Shown here in pieces: positions 43,016 to 51,214 of a stretch of DNA of 64,000 nucleotides. The notes under the pieces are model-generated. The model saw nothing but the letters and a program-made list of their open reading frames with translations, had not been told where the DNA came from and did not search any database. Source of the stretch: DTU015 sp964406505 (GTDB lineage: Bacteria > Bacillota > Sulfobacillia > Fermentithermobacillales > Fermentithermobacillaceae); assembly GCA_964406505.1 (NCBI GenBank), contig CAYORX010000003.1, positions 1 to 64,000 on the forward strand, read 5' to 3'. Position numbers and translations under genes: made by a program. How positions within the stretch are numbered: position 1 is the stretch's first letter; every line of letters starts with the position of its first letter.

Positions 43016-44671
43016 TTAGATGCTTTGACTGGGACGGAACGTCCCAAAAACGCTTCTTAAAACATCGCATATTTCACCTATCGTTGCATAAACTTTAACC
43101 GCTTCAAAAATCGGCGGAATTAAGTTATCATCACCTTTGGCTGCAGATTCGATTTGCTTAAGAGCCGAGGATACGGCTTTACCATCTCGTCGTAGTTTCA
43201 ACTTGGTAAACCGTGCATTTTGAGATTCACCAATCGCGGGATCCACTTTGAGTAAGTGCTTTAACTGTTCATCTTCAGACTTAAAACAATTGACACCAAC
43301 TACCATCTGCTCCCTAGATTCTACTGCTTTTTGATATCTGTAAGCACTTTCTTGGATTTCCCGCTGCATAAAACCATTTTCGATAGCTTTGACAGCGCCC
43401 CCCATGTCGTCAATCTTTTTGATATATTTAAGAGCCGCTGCTTCAATTTCATCAGTGAGGTTTTCGATAAAATAGCTTCCGCCGAGAGGATCGATACTGT
43501 CGGCAATACCTGTTTCATGTGCTATAATTTGTTGTGTTCTAAGTGCAGTTCTTACAGACTCTTCGGTAGGTAATGCTAATGCTTCATCTTTTGAATTAGT
43601 ATGTAAAGATTGAGTTCCACCTAAAACAGCAGCTAATGCCTGCATAGTTGTACGAACTATATTATTATCGGGTTGTTGGGCGGTAAGCGAAGAGCCTGCA
43701 GTTTGTGTATGGAATCGCATACGATATGATTTAGGATTTTTAGCTTGAAATCGTTCCTTCATGATTCTCGCCCAAATCCTTCTGGCAGCCCTAAACTTTG
43801 CAATTTCTTCAAAAAAATTTATATGACTGTTAAAGAAGAATGACAACCTATCTGCAAATACATCTACATCAAGTCCTTTGTCGATGGCAGCTTGCACATA
43901 CGCAATACCGTTAGCGATTGTAAATGCAATCTCTTGCACCGCAGTGCTACCAGCCTCTCTTATGTGGTAACCGCTTATAGAAATAGTATTCCAGGAAGGA
44001 ATAGTCTTGGAACAGTATTCAAAAATATCTGTTACTAACCGCATAGATGGTTCTGGTGGAAAAATATATGTACCCCGCGCAACATATTCTTTTAAAATAT
44101 CATTTTGCACCGTACCACTAAGTTTGCTTGGGTCAACCCCTTGTTTTTCTCCTACGGCCTGATACATAGCTAGCAAAACGGATGCCGGAGCATTTATGGT
44201 CATTGAGGTCGACACTTTATTTAGTGGAATTCCGTCAAATACCACTTCCATATCTTCTAGCGAGTCGATCGCCACACCCACCCGGCCAACCTCTCCCTCA
44301 GCGAGCGTATGTGCGGAGTCGTAGCCGATTTGGGTTGGTAGGTCAAAAGCAACGCTTAAGCCCGTTTGGCCTTGATCCAAAAGAAATCTAAATCGTTTAT
44401 TTGTCTCTTGAGCAGTTCCGAAACCTGCATATTGACGCATGGTCCATAGACGTCCTCTGTACATTGTTGGCTGAACACCCCGGGTAAAAGGATATTCTCC
44501 TGGATACCCTAATTTCTTCAGATAATCCCAATCTTGAAGCCCTTCTGGTGTATATATACGCTCTATAGGGATACCGGATTCAGTTGCAAATTGTTTGCGT
44601 CGTTCAGGGAATCTTTTGAGAACTTTTGCCAGAGTGCCTTGTTCCCATTTTTCTCTGGCATTTTTAATCAT
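43016..44671 (-). CDS. mcmA: methylmalonyl-CoA mutase, large (substrate-binding) subunit
   Basis: Coenzyme B12-dependent isomerase of (R)-methylmalonyl-CoA and succinyl-CoA. The 551 residues cover only the TIM-barrel substrate domain: YPFTRGVQPTMYRGRLWTMR, SVAFDLPTQIGYDSAH, NDILKEYVARGTYIFPP, ISGYHIREAGSTAVQE, RMRFHTQTAGSSLTAQQP and TQSLHTNSKDEALALPTEE. The B12-binding domain (DxHxxG) is absent, so a separate small subunit is needed; none is encoded in this window. Related mutases (isobutyryl- or ethylmalonyl-CoA) share the fold, but the adjacent epimerase supports methylmalonyl-CoA. Confidence 0.93.
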   Translation of the reverse strand: MIKNAREKWEQGTLAKVLKRFPERRKQFATESGIPIERIYTPEGLQDWDYLKKLGYPGEYPFTRGVQPTMYRGRLWTMRQYAGFGTAQETNKRFRFLLDQGQTGLSVAFDLPTQIGYDSAHTLAEGEVGRVGVAIDSLEDMEVVFDGIPLNKVSTSMTINAPASVLLAMYQAVGEKQGVDPSKLSGTVQNDILKEYVARGTYIFPPEPSMRLVTDIFEYCSKTIPSWNTISISGYHIREAGSTAVQEIAFTIANGIAYVQAAIDKGLDVDVFADRLSFFFNSHINFFEEIAKFRAARRIWARIMKERFQAKNPKSYRMRFHTQTAGSSLTAQQPDNNIVRTTMQALAAVLGGTQSLHTNSKDEALALPTEESVRTALRTQQIIAHETGIADSIDPLGGSYFIENLTDEIEAAALKYIKKIDDMGGAVKAIENGFMQREIQESAYRYQKAVESREQMVVGVNCFKSEDEQLKHLLKVDPAIGESQNARFTKLKLRRDGKAVSSALKQIESAAKGDDNLIPPIFEAVKVYATIGEICDVLRSVFGTFRPSQSI

Positions 44672-44727
44672 GTTTTCACAAACCCCCTAATTTTCATTTA
44701 TTATGCCTGAACTGATGACATCAGATT

Positions 44728-45276
44728 TTATAATTCGTTAGCAGCATGTGTACCGGCAACAAATGCCTTTTTATTAAGTTCCTCTGTTCCTTTTGGTACT
44801 CTATCCAACACTGCCGAAAGAACAGCATCTTTTGGTATAATATCGATGATCTCCGATACAAGCCCAAGAGCTATAATGTTTGCCACAATTTCTCGTCCCA
44901 ATTCTCTAGCCTTAATGCTAATCGGATATTCGATGACTGTTAAATTCCTTGCTTCTAAATCCGACTTAGGAATAGGTTTAACATAGGTAGTATCTACTAT
45001 TATAGTGCCTCCAGATCTGACTTCGGCCATGTATTTGTCGGCTGCCTCCTGAGCCATTACGACTAATATATCGGGGGTTTCAACTTCTGGATAGTCAATT
45101 TCGCTAGATGATATTATTACGTCGGCGCGCGAAGCGCCACCTCTTGACTCAGGTCCATAAGACTGGGTTTGTGCCGTATTTAATTTTGTATATTTAGCGC
45201 AAGCTTCGGCTAAAATTATACCTGCGGTTATAAGCCCTTGTCCGCCTTCACCTGCTAAACGGAGCTCTAATCGCAT
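44728..45276 (-). CDS. korC: 2-oxoacid:ferredoxin oxidoreductase, gamma subunit
   Basis: The gamma subunit, 182 residues, starts with RLAGEGGQGLITAGIILAEA, the typical GxGGQG motif, and continues TQSYGPESRGGASRADVIISS. It completes a KorDABC-type enzyme that oxidises 2-oxoglutarate with CoA to succinyl-CoA, CO2 and reduced ferredoxin. ATG overlaps the beta-subunit stop by one base. It is followed, after 56 bases, by the methylmalonyl-CoA mutase gene. Confidence 0.94.
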   Translation of the reverse strand: MRLELRLAGEGGQGLITAGIILAEACAKYTKLNTAQTQSYGPESRGGASRADVIISSSEIDYPEVETPDILVVMAQEAADKYMAEVRSGGTIIVDTTYVKPIPKSDLEARNLTVIEYPISIKARELGREIVANIIALGLVSEIIDIIPKDAVLSAVLDRVPKGTEELNKKAFVAGTHAANEL

Positions 45277-46100
45277 CAGCTTTCACCTCTTTGTTGTAAC
45301 TTTTTAACAAGTTGTCCATAGACTTCTGTTAATTCTGGTGCCTGAGTCTCGCTCAATATTCCAATGGGGAATTTATCTTTTCTTTCTTCGGAACTCATTT
45401 TTTCCCATGCCCTTATCGTAACCGAATGTTCTTTATACCAATTCATCATATCCATAGGTGTTCTTAGATTATTACGTCTGCCAAAATAAGTAGGACATTG
45501 CGATAGTGCATCTACAAATGCAAATCCTTTATGGGAAACCGCATTTTTGATGAGATTCGTGAGCTGTCTAGCATGATAAGTAGTACCACGGGCGGTGAAC
45601 GTGCCACCTGCACCTATAACCAAGTTGCAAAGATCAAAAGGGTTTTCAAGCATTCCATATGGTGAAGTAGTTGCGTAACTACCTTGAGGGGTCAGCGGTG
45701 AATATTGTCCGGAAGTCATACCGTAAATATAATTATTGAAGCAAATTACAGTTAGATCTAGATTTCTTCTGGCTGCATGAATAAGATGATTGCCGCCAAT
45801 AGCTGCAGCATCCCCGTCACCCGTGATGACAATTACGTTTAACTCGGGTTTGGACATTTTTATTCCCGTCGCAAATGCAATTGCCCGGCCGTGGGTAGTG
45901 TGTAGTGTATCAAAATGTAAATAGCCCGGAGCCCTAGCGGAGCATCCGATGCCGGAAACGATTACCGTTTTGTCGGTATCGAGTTTCATTTCATCTATAG
46001 CTCTTACGATGGCTTGTAGCACAATACCGTGTCCACATCCCGGACACCAAATATGGGGCAATTTGCTCATCCTTAAGTATTTTTCTAACGAAAGCGCCAT
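45276..46100 (-). CDS. korB: 2-oxoacid:ferredoxin oxidoreductase, beta subunit (TPP-binding)
   Basis: The beta subunit binds thiamine diphosphate and a 4Fe-4S cluster. Among the 274 residues are WCPGCGHGIVLQA (two cluster Cys), SGIGCSARAPGYL, the TPP motif GDGDAAAIGGNHLIHAARRN, and NNYIYGMTSGQYSPLTP, the last typical of the 2-oxoglutarate branch. It lacks the C-terminal extensions of pyruvate enzymes. ATG follows GGAGGCGATTTAAG, one base after the alpha-subunit stop. Confidence 0.95.
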   Translation of the reverse strand: MALSLEKYLRMSKLPHIWCPGCGHGIVLQAIVRAIDEMKLDTDKTVIVSGIGCSARAPGYLHFDTLHTTHGRAIAFATGIKMSKPELNVIVITGDGDAAAIGGNHLIHAARRNLDLTVICFNNYIYGMTSGQYSPLTPQGSYATTSPYGMLENPFDLCNLVIGAGGTFTARGTTYHARQLTNLIKNAVSHKGFAFVDALSQCPTYFGRRNNLRTPMDMMNWYKEHSVTIRAWEKMSSEERKDKFPIGILSETQAPELTEVYGQLVKKLQQRGES

Positions 46101-46101
46101 C

Positions 46102-47250
46102 TTAAATCGCCTCCTTTATTGCGGATAGAATTTCGTCAGGATCGACCAGTTGGCCTGCAATCTTGTTAACTTGAATTACCGGTGCAGTATCTCCAATAAT
46201 TCTTTTTACAGGTCGAACCATTTGTCCCAAATTCATTTCTGGCACAATAATAGCTTTAGGCGAGGTTTTCTTAATCTCCAAAAGTATATCGTCTACAAAA
46301 GGCCATATAGTAATAGCTCTTAGTAATCCAGCCTTGATACCTTGGGCTCTAGCATCTTTAACAGCTTTTCGGGCAGATCTTGCGGTTCCTCCGTAAGCAA
46401 ATATTACTACCTCAGCATCGTCCATATAAAATCTTTCTACTTTTGTAAGCTCTTTTCTATTTGAACTTATTTTTTCATTTAGTCTTCTAAGTTGTCCATC
46501 GGCAATGGCTGGATTGGTTGTCGGGAAACCGTCATCGCCGTGAGTTAGTCCTGTGACATGAAACTTGTACCCTTCCCCGTATGCGGCAAGCGGCGGAACG
46601 CCTTTTATGTCTCCCTGTTCCATATCGAATGGCTTATAATCCTTAGGACAAGTGGTTGGTTTTTGTCTGTTTTCGATAATTAAATTTTCTTTTTCAGGCA
46701 GTACGACTTTTTCCCTTAAATGGCCTATCATTTCATCTAAAAGTAGAATTACAGGTGTGCGATATTTTTCTGCGATATTGAATGCTTCTATAGTTAACGT
46801 ATAAGCTTCTTGCACTGATGAAGGAGAAAGAGCAACTATTTCGTGATCGCCGTGAAAACCCCAGCGAGCTTGCATCACATCACCTTGGCCGGGTGATGTG
46901 GGCAACCCAGTCGAGGGTCCGCCGCGCTGCACGTTTACGACAACGCATGGAATTTCACCCATAGCCGCAAAACCAAGGTTTTCTTGTTTGAGCGAAAACC
47001 CAGGACCACTTGTAGCTGTCATCGCTTTAGCGCCTGTTAAAGAAGCACCGCAAACCGCTGCCATACTTGCAATTTCGTCTTCCATTTGTACAAATTTTGC
47101 TCCTATGGCGGGTAATTTGGCAGCACATAGTTCGGCGATCTCAGTTGATGGGGTAATCGGATACCCGGCGTAAAACGTTAATCCTGCTGAAATAGCTCCT
47201 TCCACAATAGCTTCATTTCCTTGTAGTAGTCGAGCTTTGTTATTAATCAT
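46102..47250 (-). CDS. korA: 2-oxoacid:ferredoxin oxidoreductase, alpha subunit
   Basis: The alpha subunit, 382 residues, carries the pyrimidine-binding domain (GNEAIVEGAISAGLTFYAGYPITPSTEIAE), MTATSGPGFSLKQENLGFA, and RGGPSTGLPTSPGQGD. The C-terminal domain II has FAYGGTARSARKAV and PEMNLGQMVRPVKR. Substrate preference (2-oxoglutarate rather than branched 2-oxoacids) is inferred from family features and from succinyl-CoA being the substrate of the mutase in the same operon. ATG overlaps the korD end by 8 bases. Confidence 0.94.
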   Translation of the reverse strand: MINNKARLLQGNEAIVEGAISAGLTFYAGYPITPSTEIAELCAAKLPAIGAKFVQMEDEIASMAAVCGASLTGAKAMTATSGPGFSLKQENLGFAAMGEIPCVVVNVQRGGPSTGLPTSPGQGDVMQARWGFHGDHEIVALSPSSVQEAYTLTIEAFNIAEKYRTPVILLLDEMIGHLREKVVLPEKENLIIENRQKPTTCPKDYKPFDMEQGDIKGVPPLAAYGEGYKFHVTGLTHGDDGFPTTNPAIADGQLRRLNEKISSNRKELTKVERFYMDDAEVVIFAYGGTARSARKAVKDARAQGIKAGLLRAITIWPFVDDILLEIKKTSPKAIIVPEMNLGQMVRPVKRIIGDTAPVIQVNKIAGQLVDPDEILSAIKEAI

Positions 47251-47452
47251 TCTCCTCCCTCCTTCTTACAATTATTGCGAAATCTGGACAATGCATTTCG
47301 CACATTAAACATCCGATACAATTGGCAAGGTTTTTTACGTGAGGGAATTCTTTCATTTCAAGAACTTCGTGAGGGCAAAATTCTACACATAACCCACACT
47401 TTTTGCACCACTCGGGGTTAATTGTTATCTCCCATGGCAGAGTTTTGGCCAT
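47243..47452 (-). CDS. korD: 2-oxoacid:ferredoxin oxidoreductase, delta (ferredoxin) subunit
   Basis: A 69-residue two-cluster ferredoxin with CKKCGLCVEFCP and CIGCLMCEMHCP, which relays electrons from the TPP subunit to ferredoxin. ATG at 47452 is chosen because AGGAGG lies 9 bases before it; a TTG six bases earlier is too close to the ribosome binding site. Its first 35 bases overlap the end of the regulator gene, so regulator and oxidoreductase are probably on one transcript. Confidence 0.95.
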   Translation of the reverse strand: MAKTLPWEITINPEWCKKCGLCVEFCPHEVLEMKEFPHVKNLANCIGCLMCEMHCPDFAIIVRRREEND

Positions 47453-48443
47453 AGTCAATCGCCTCCTGCTTAGAATTGCTTTTTCTATGTTCCAACACAG
47501 AGGATCTCAGAAGATTGAGTGAACCGGCATCAGGTTTATAGATGAATTCTATTAGCGGAATACGCCTATTTACGATCGACGATACTGTCTTAAATCTTCC
47601 CGGGGATACGATTGCAGCATGTTTGTTTTTTAGTTGCTCCTTTAGTATCAGCGGATCTTTCCCGGTATATACTGACACTTCTAATTCCTGTATACCTGCA
47701 ATTTCAATAGATTTTAGTACTCGTTCAGCAAAAGCATTTGAAATGCAAACCAACAGCACCCTAGATTTACGAGGCAATCTAGCTATTTTAACTATCGATT
47801 CGATCACCGGGTCAAGGGCAATTCCAAGAATCTCTTCTCGCCTATCAGGAAATCTGTTTTGCACCTCCTTGAGATGGAAAAATGTGGTCACTATCAAATC
47901 TGCAGTATCCACGAGGAAAGATGCCTTTTGGCTGGATTCAAGATCGGAGATAAGTATGGGTACCACGTGCACCCCTGTACCGAGCTCAATTTCTCGAGCA
48001 AAATAATCGAGTTGTTCTTTATTACACTCAAGAAAAGCGATTCGAATTTTTTGAAGTGCTTGATATCTTTCGGCAACACATTTTTTTGCCATAATAAGAA
48101 ATTCATCAGGGTTTAGTCCCAAGGACAATGCACTTTTAAAAGCCGTATCTATAATTTTGATGAGTCTTTCGTGGTTCGATGAACCAAGGGAAATACAGGA
48201 ATTAGATACAAAAGTTCCTCGTCCTTGTTTTGATGTGATAAGTCCCTGATTTTCCAGTTGGCGATATGCAAGGCTTACCGTATTACGACTTACGCCAAGC
48301 ATAGCTGCCATATTTCTTTCAGTTGGAAGTTTTTGACCTTCCTTCCAGTAACTGCAGGCAATCAGATATGCTACACCTCGTTTTATTTGGAGGTGGATAG
48401 GGAGACCGTTTTTTCTGTCTATTTCAAATGGTAAGCCCACCAT
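47418..48443 (-). CDS. GntR-type transcriptional regulator with unassigned effector domain
   Basis: A 341-residue regulator. Residues 15-85 form a GntR winged helix (GLPIHLQIKRGVAYLI, LPTERNMAAMLGVSRNTVSLAYRQLENQGLI, GRGTFVS). The remaining 250 residues do not look like the FadR, HutC or aminotransferase-like domains of common GntR subfamilies. They contain strands such as IRIAFLECNKEQLDYFAREIE and LIVTTFFHLKEV that suggest a two-lobed ligand-binding fold. The gene overlaps korD and very likely controls this operon, perhaps in response to an acyl-CoA or 2-oxoacid. ATG at 48443 follows AGGGGAAAA; an ATG at 48461 lacks a ribosome binding site. Confidence 0.85.
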   Translation of the reverse strand: MVGLPFEIDRKNGLPIHLQIKRGVAYLIACSYWKEGQKLPTERNMAAMLGVSRNTVSLAYRQLENQGLITSKQGRGTFVSNSCISLGSSNHERLIKIIDTAFKSALSLGLNPDEFLIMAKKCVAERYQALQKIRIAFLECNKEQLDYFAREIELGTGVHVVPILISDLESSQKASFLVDTADLIVTTFFHLKEVQNRFPDRREEILGIALDPVIESIVKIARLPRKSRVLLVCISNAFAERVLKSIEIAGIQELEVSVYTGKDPLILKEQLKNKHAAIVSPGRFKTVSSIVNRRIPLIEFIYKPDAGSLNLLRSSVLEHRKSNSKQEAIDYGQNSAMGDNN

Positions 48444-48549
48444 AAGTTTTTCCCCTACCATGCACGTTAGTTTTTAGTGTCAACTTATCTCATTGGAGCT
48501 CTTTCTTACTCCTTTAAAAATTTTACATTAAAGTATATTCGCCAACTAA

Positions 48550-48578
48550 ATCCTAAAGTCCTTCACGTTTATTGTCAA
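48550..48578 (-). promoter_or_regulatory. candidate promoter of the gntR-kor-mcm-mce operon
   Basis: On the - strand TTGACA (perfect -35), a 17-base spacer and TAGGAT (four of six). The -10 ends 106 bases before the regulator's ATG. A second GTTGACA lies at 48478-48484 inside the leader, and both copies are followed by AACGTG, so the repeated element could be an operator for the regulator. Confidence 0.5.
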
Positions 48579-48583
48579 CTCAA

Positions 48584-48616
48584 CAAAAAGCAATCCGGGC
48601 TTTTACTCCCGGATTG
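48584..48616 (-). terminator. intrinsic terminator after yajC
   Basis: On the - strand CAATCCGGG, an 8-base loop and CCCGGATTG form a perfect 9-bp stem followed by CTTTTTG. It ends the tyrS-yajC gene block 51 bases after the yajC stop and insulates it from the gntR-kor promoter that starts a few bases downstream. Confidence 0.9.
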
Positions 48617-48666
48617 GATCTCTTGTAGGTTCCAAGTAAACGATAGTTATTTGAAAAATCAAGTCT

Positions 48667-48960
48667 TCAGTCTTTGATTAACCTCGCCACCCCTGTTTTA
48701 ATTACCTCTACTTCAGATTTTTCAGCTATTCTAACTTTGATCGAAAGATCTTCAACCTTGGTTATAACACCGATTAAACCGCCATTGGTGACAATTTTGT
48801 CTCCAGGCTTTAGTGCGCGAATCATTTCAGCTCGTTCCCTTTGTTCTTTTTGCTGAGGGCGAATCATTAAAAAATACATAAGCCCGAAAAGTACAGCTAA
48901 CCATATGACATTAGTAAGGAGCGGATTTGGCCCGGCAGGTGCTGCTAACATGAAACCCAA
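48667..48960 (-). CDS. yajC: Sec translocase accessory subunit YajC
   Basis: YajC binds SecDF-YidC in the membrane. The 97 residues have one membrane helix (VIWLAVLFGLMYFLMIRP) followed by the conserved RPQQKEQRERAEMIRALKPGDKIVTNGGLIG. TTG at 48960 has GGGGG about 7 bases upstream; ATG at 48951 is also possible. secD and secF, which often follow, are not present. The tgt-yajC order is as in B. subtilis and many other bacteria. Confidence 0.94.
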   Translation of the reverse strand: MGFMLAAPAGPNPLLTNVIWLAVLFGLMYFLMIRPQQKEQRERAEMIRALKPGDKIVTNGGLIGVITKVEDLSIKVRIAEKSEVEVIKTGVARLIKD

Positions 48961-49052
48961 ATTACTTCCCCCTTCCCTTTTCTTATATGTACAAGTTATG
49001 TGTTCTTGTTCGACGAAAACTACAGATCACCTTGTTTATTACATTAATTATC

Positions 49053-50159
49053 CTAGTTTGCGTAAAAAGGTTGCATTTGTCTTCGGAACTCTTTAAGCGA
49101 ATTATTAACCAAGGATTTTCGGATTCTATCCATGAATCGTTGAAAAAAATGTATGTTGTGAATAGATACTAAACTACATGCTAAAGTTTCCCTTGCGACA
49201 AATAAATGACGTATATATGCCCTTGAAAAATTTTTACATGTCTTACAGTCACAACCCTCTTCTATGGGCAAAAACTCGTCTGCGTGTTGGGCATTTTTAA
49301 GGTTTACGGTGCCTGTAAAGGTAAAAGCAGTTCCATGGCGTGCGTTTCGGGTGGGCAAAACACAGTCGAACATATCGATTCCAGCCATGACCCCCTCGAT
49401 CAGATCTAACGGGTGACCAACGCCCATCAAGTATCGTGGTTTCGCACTTGGTAAATATTCACAAGTGCTATAAAGAGTATCATAAAACTGTTGTTTGGTT
49501 TCGCCTACAGATAAACCTCCCAAAGCGTATCCGGGAAAATCCATAGACGCTAGTTCAAGCGCACAGTGCTTTCTAAGATCCGAATAAACTGAGCCTTGCA
49601 CTATTCCAAACAAAGATTGATGCGGTGATATTTTTACTTTCTGCGCTCTTTTAGCCCAAAGCACAGTTCTGTTCACGGCCTGTTTTGCCATATCGTAAGA
49701 TGAAGGCGAACTGATACATTGATCTAGGCACATGATAATATCAGCCCCAAGCGCTGTTTGAACTTGTATAGATGTTTCAGGGCTAAACCTAATAAGATCC
49801 CCGTCTATATGAGATCTAAATACCGCCTCTTCATCTGATATTGAAACCATATGTCCTAAACTCATAATTTGAAAGCCACCGCTGTCGGTCAAAATAGAAC
49901 CTGGCCAGTTCATAAAATTGTGTAAGCCTCCCGCTTTTTTCACAATATTGGCGCCGGGTCTTAAATTTAAGTGATAGGCATTACAGAGGATTATCTGTGA
50001 TCCGGTGTTCCATACATCTTCAGGTAATAAAGTCTTTACGGTAGCTTGCGTTCCAACTGGCATGAACACAGGAGTATCTATTTCGCCGTGAACAGTTCTA
50101 AGTTTACCTATTCTACTGTTCTCCAGTTGATGGAGTTTACGATATATTAATAGTGTCAT
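49053..50159 (-). CDS. tgt: tRNA-guanine(34) transglycosylase Tgt
   Basis: Exchanges G34 for preQ1 in GUN-anticodon tRNAs. The 368 residues include TPVFMPVGTQATVKTL, LTDSGGFQIMSL (catalytic region), LGGLSVGE, FDCVLPTRNARHGTAFT (nucleophile Asp) and the zinc site CDCKTCKNFSRAYIRHL with its later His. ATG follows GAGGAGAGC. queA lies 22 bases upstream in the same direction. Confidence 0.98.
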   Translation of the reverse strand: MTLLIYRKLHQLENSRIGKLRTVHGEIDTPVFMPVGTQATVKTLLPEDVWNTGSQIILCNAYHLNLRPGANIVKKAGGLHNFMNWPGSILTDSGGFQIMSLGHMVSISDEEAVFRSHIDGDLIRFSPETSIQVQTALGADIIMCLDQCISSPSSYDMAKQAVNRTVLWAKRAQKVKISPHQSLFGIVQGSVYSDLRKHCALELASMDFPGYALGGLSVGETKQQFYDTLYSTCEYLPSAKPRYLMGVGHPLDLIEGVMAGIDMFDCVLPTRNARHGTAFTFTGTVNLKNAQHADEFLPIEEGCDCKTCKNFSRAYIRHLFVARETLACSLVSIHNIHFFQRFMDRIRKSLVNNSLKEFRRQMQPFYAN

Positions 50160-50181
50160 ATAGTTAGCTCTCCTCAGATGC

Positions 50182-51210
50182 TTACAATATCAGCATTGCA
50201 TCTCCAAAAGAAAAAAATCGATATCGAGCATTTATTGCCTCTTGGTAGGCATTCATAATGAACTGCCTTTGTGCAAACGCACTTACCAACATTAGTAAGG
50301 TTGATTTGGGTAAATGAAAATTTGTTATCATACAATCTACAACATTGAACCTATATCCGGGATAGATAAAAAGGTCTGTGGTGTTGCTGCCAGCCCGAAC
50401 CGAGCCGTTTTTATATGAACTTTCCAAAGTTCGTACTACCGTAGTACCTATTGCAAATATTCTACGACCTGATTTTTTAGCATCGTTTATTTCCATGGCT
50501 GCACTTTCCGTTATTTCATAACTTTCGCTGTGCATTTTATGATCTAGGACGTTTTGTTCGGTAACGGGTCTAAATGTATCGAGCCCGACATTAAGTGTAA
50601 TGGGTATCATGGTGACTTGATTTGCTTTAAGGGCGTTGATAAGTTCTTGCGTGAAATGTAAGCCCGCGGTAGGTGCTGCTGCTGAACCCGGCACTTTAGC
50701 AAAAATGGTCTGATATCTTTTGGGATCGCTCAATGGTCGTTTAATATATGGAGGCAAGGGTATTCGCCCGACCCGCTCTATCAATCTTTGCCAATCATCG
50801 TGGTATATCCATCTGATGAGTCGACCGCCATAAGCCGTCCGTTCTTTTATTTCACCTACCAACTCGATTGCCTCATTATCTCCGATGAGAATTTTATTAC
50901 CGTAATTCAGTTTGCGCCCGGGACGCACTAAGCATTCCCATATATCGTTGCCTACCGGTTTTAATAAAAGTACTTCCGCCCGACCGCCGGTTTCTCGCCG
51001 GCCAAACAACCTTGCTGGAATTACTTTAGTATCGTTTACCACGAACACGTCTCCAGGTCGGACGTAATCAAGTATGTCAGTAAAATATTTATGGGTAACT
51101 TTCCCGTTCCGTCGGTTAAGCACAAGCATTCTTGAAGAATCTCGGTTTATTATAGGTGTTTGAGCTATTAATTCATCTGGAAGTGAATAGTCAAATTCAA
51201 TTGTTTTCAT
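50182..51210 (-). CDS. queA: S-adenosylmethionine:tRNA ribosyltransferase-isomerase QueA
   Basis: Converts preQ1 in tRNA to epoxyqueuosine using the ribose of SAM. The 342 residues contain FDYSLPDELIAQTPIINRDSSRMLVLNR, FVVNDTKVIPARLFGRRETGG, GSAAAPTAGLHFT, HSESYEI and ITNFHLPKSTLLMLVSAF. ATG at 51210 gives the normal start; the frame runs another 320 bases upstream across spoIID but that part is antiparallel to nothing known and is ignored. The ribosome binding site GGTGG is weak. It follows spoIID by 4 bases. Confidence 0.97.
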   Translation of the reverse strand: MKTIEFDYSLPDELIAQTPIINRDSSRMLVLNRRNGKVTHKYFTDILDYVRPGDVFVVNDTKVIPARLFGRRETGGRAEVLLLKPVGNDIWECLVRPGRKLNYGNKILIGDNEAIELVGEIKERTAYGGRLIRWIYHDDWQRLIERVGRIPLPPYIKRPLSDPKRYQTIFAKVPGSAAAPTAGLHFTQELINALKANQVTMIPITLNVGLDTFRPVTEQNVLDHKMHSESYEITESAAMEINDAKKSGRRIFAIGTTVVRTLESSYKNGSVRAGSNTTDLFIYPGYRFNVVDCMITNFHLPKSTLLMLVSAFAQRQFIMNAYQEAINARYRFFSFGDAMLIL

Positions 51211-51214
51211 GTCG

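Noticed and set aside
48477..48677. A 66-codon open frame on + between gntR and yajC
   Set aside because: No ribosome binding site, and it runs through a clear terminator stem and a promoter of the other strand.
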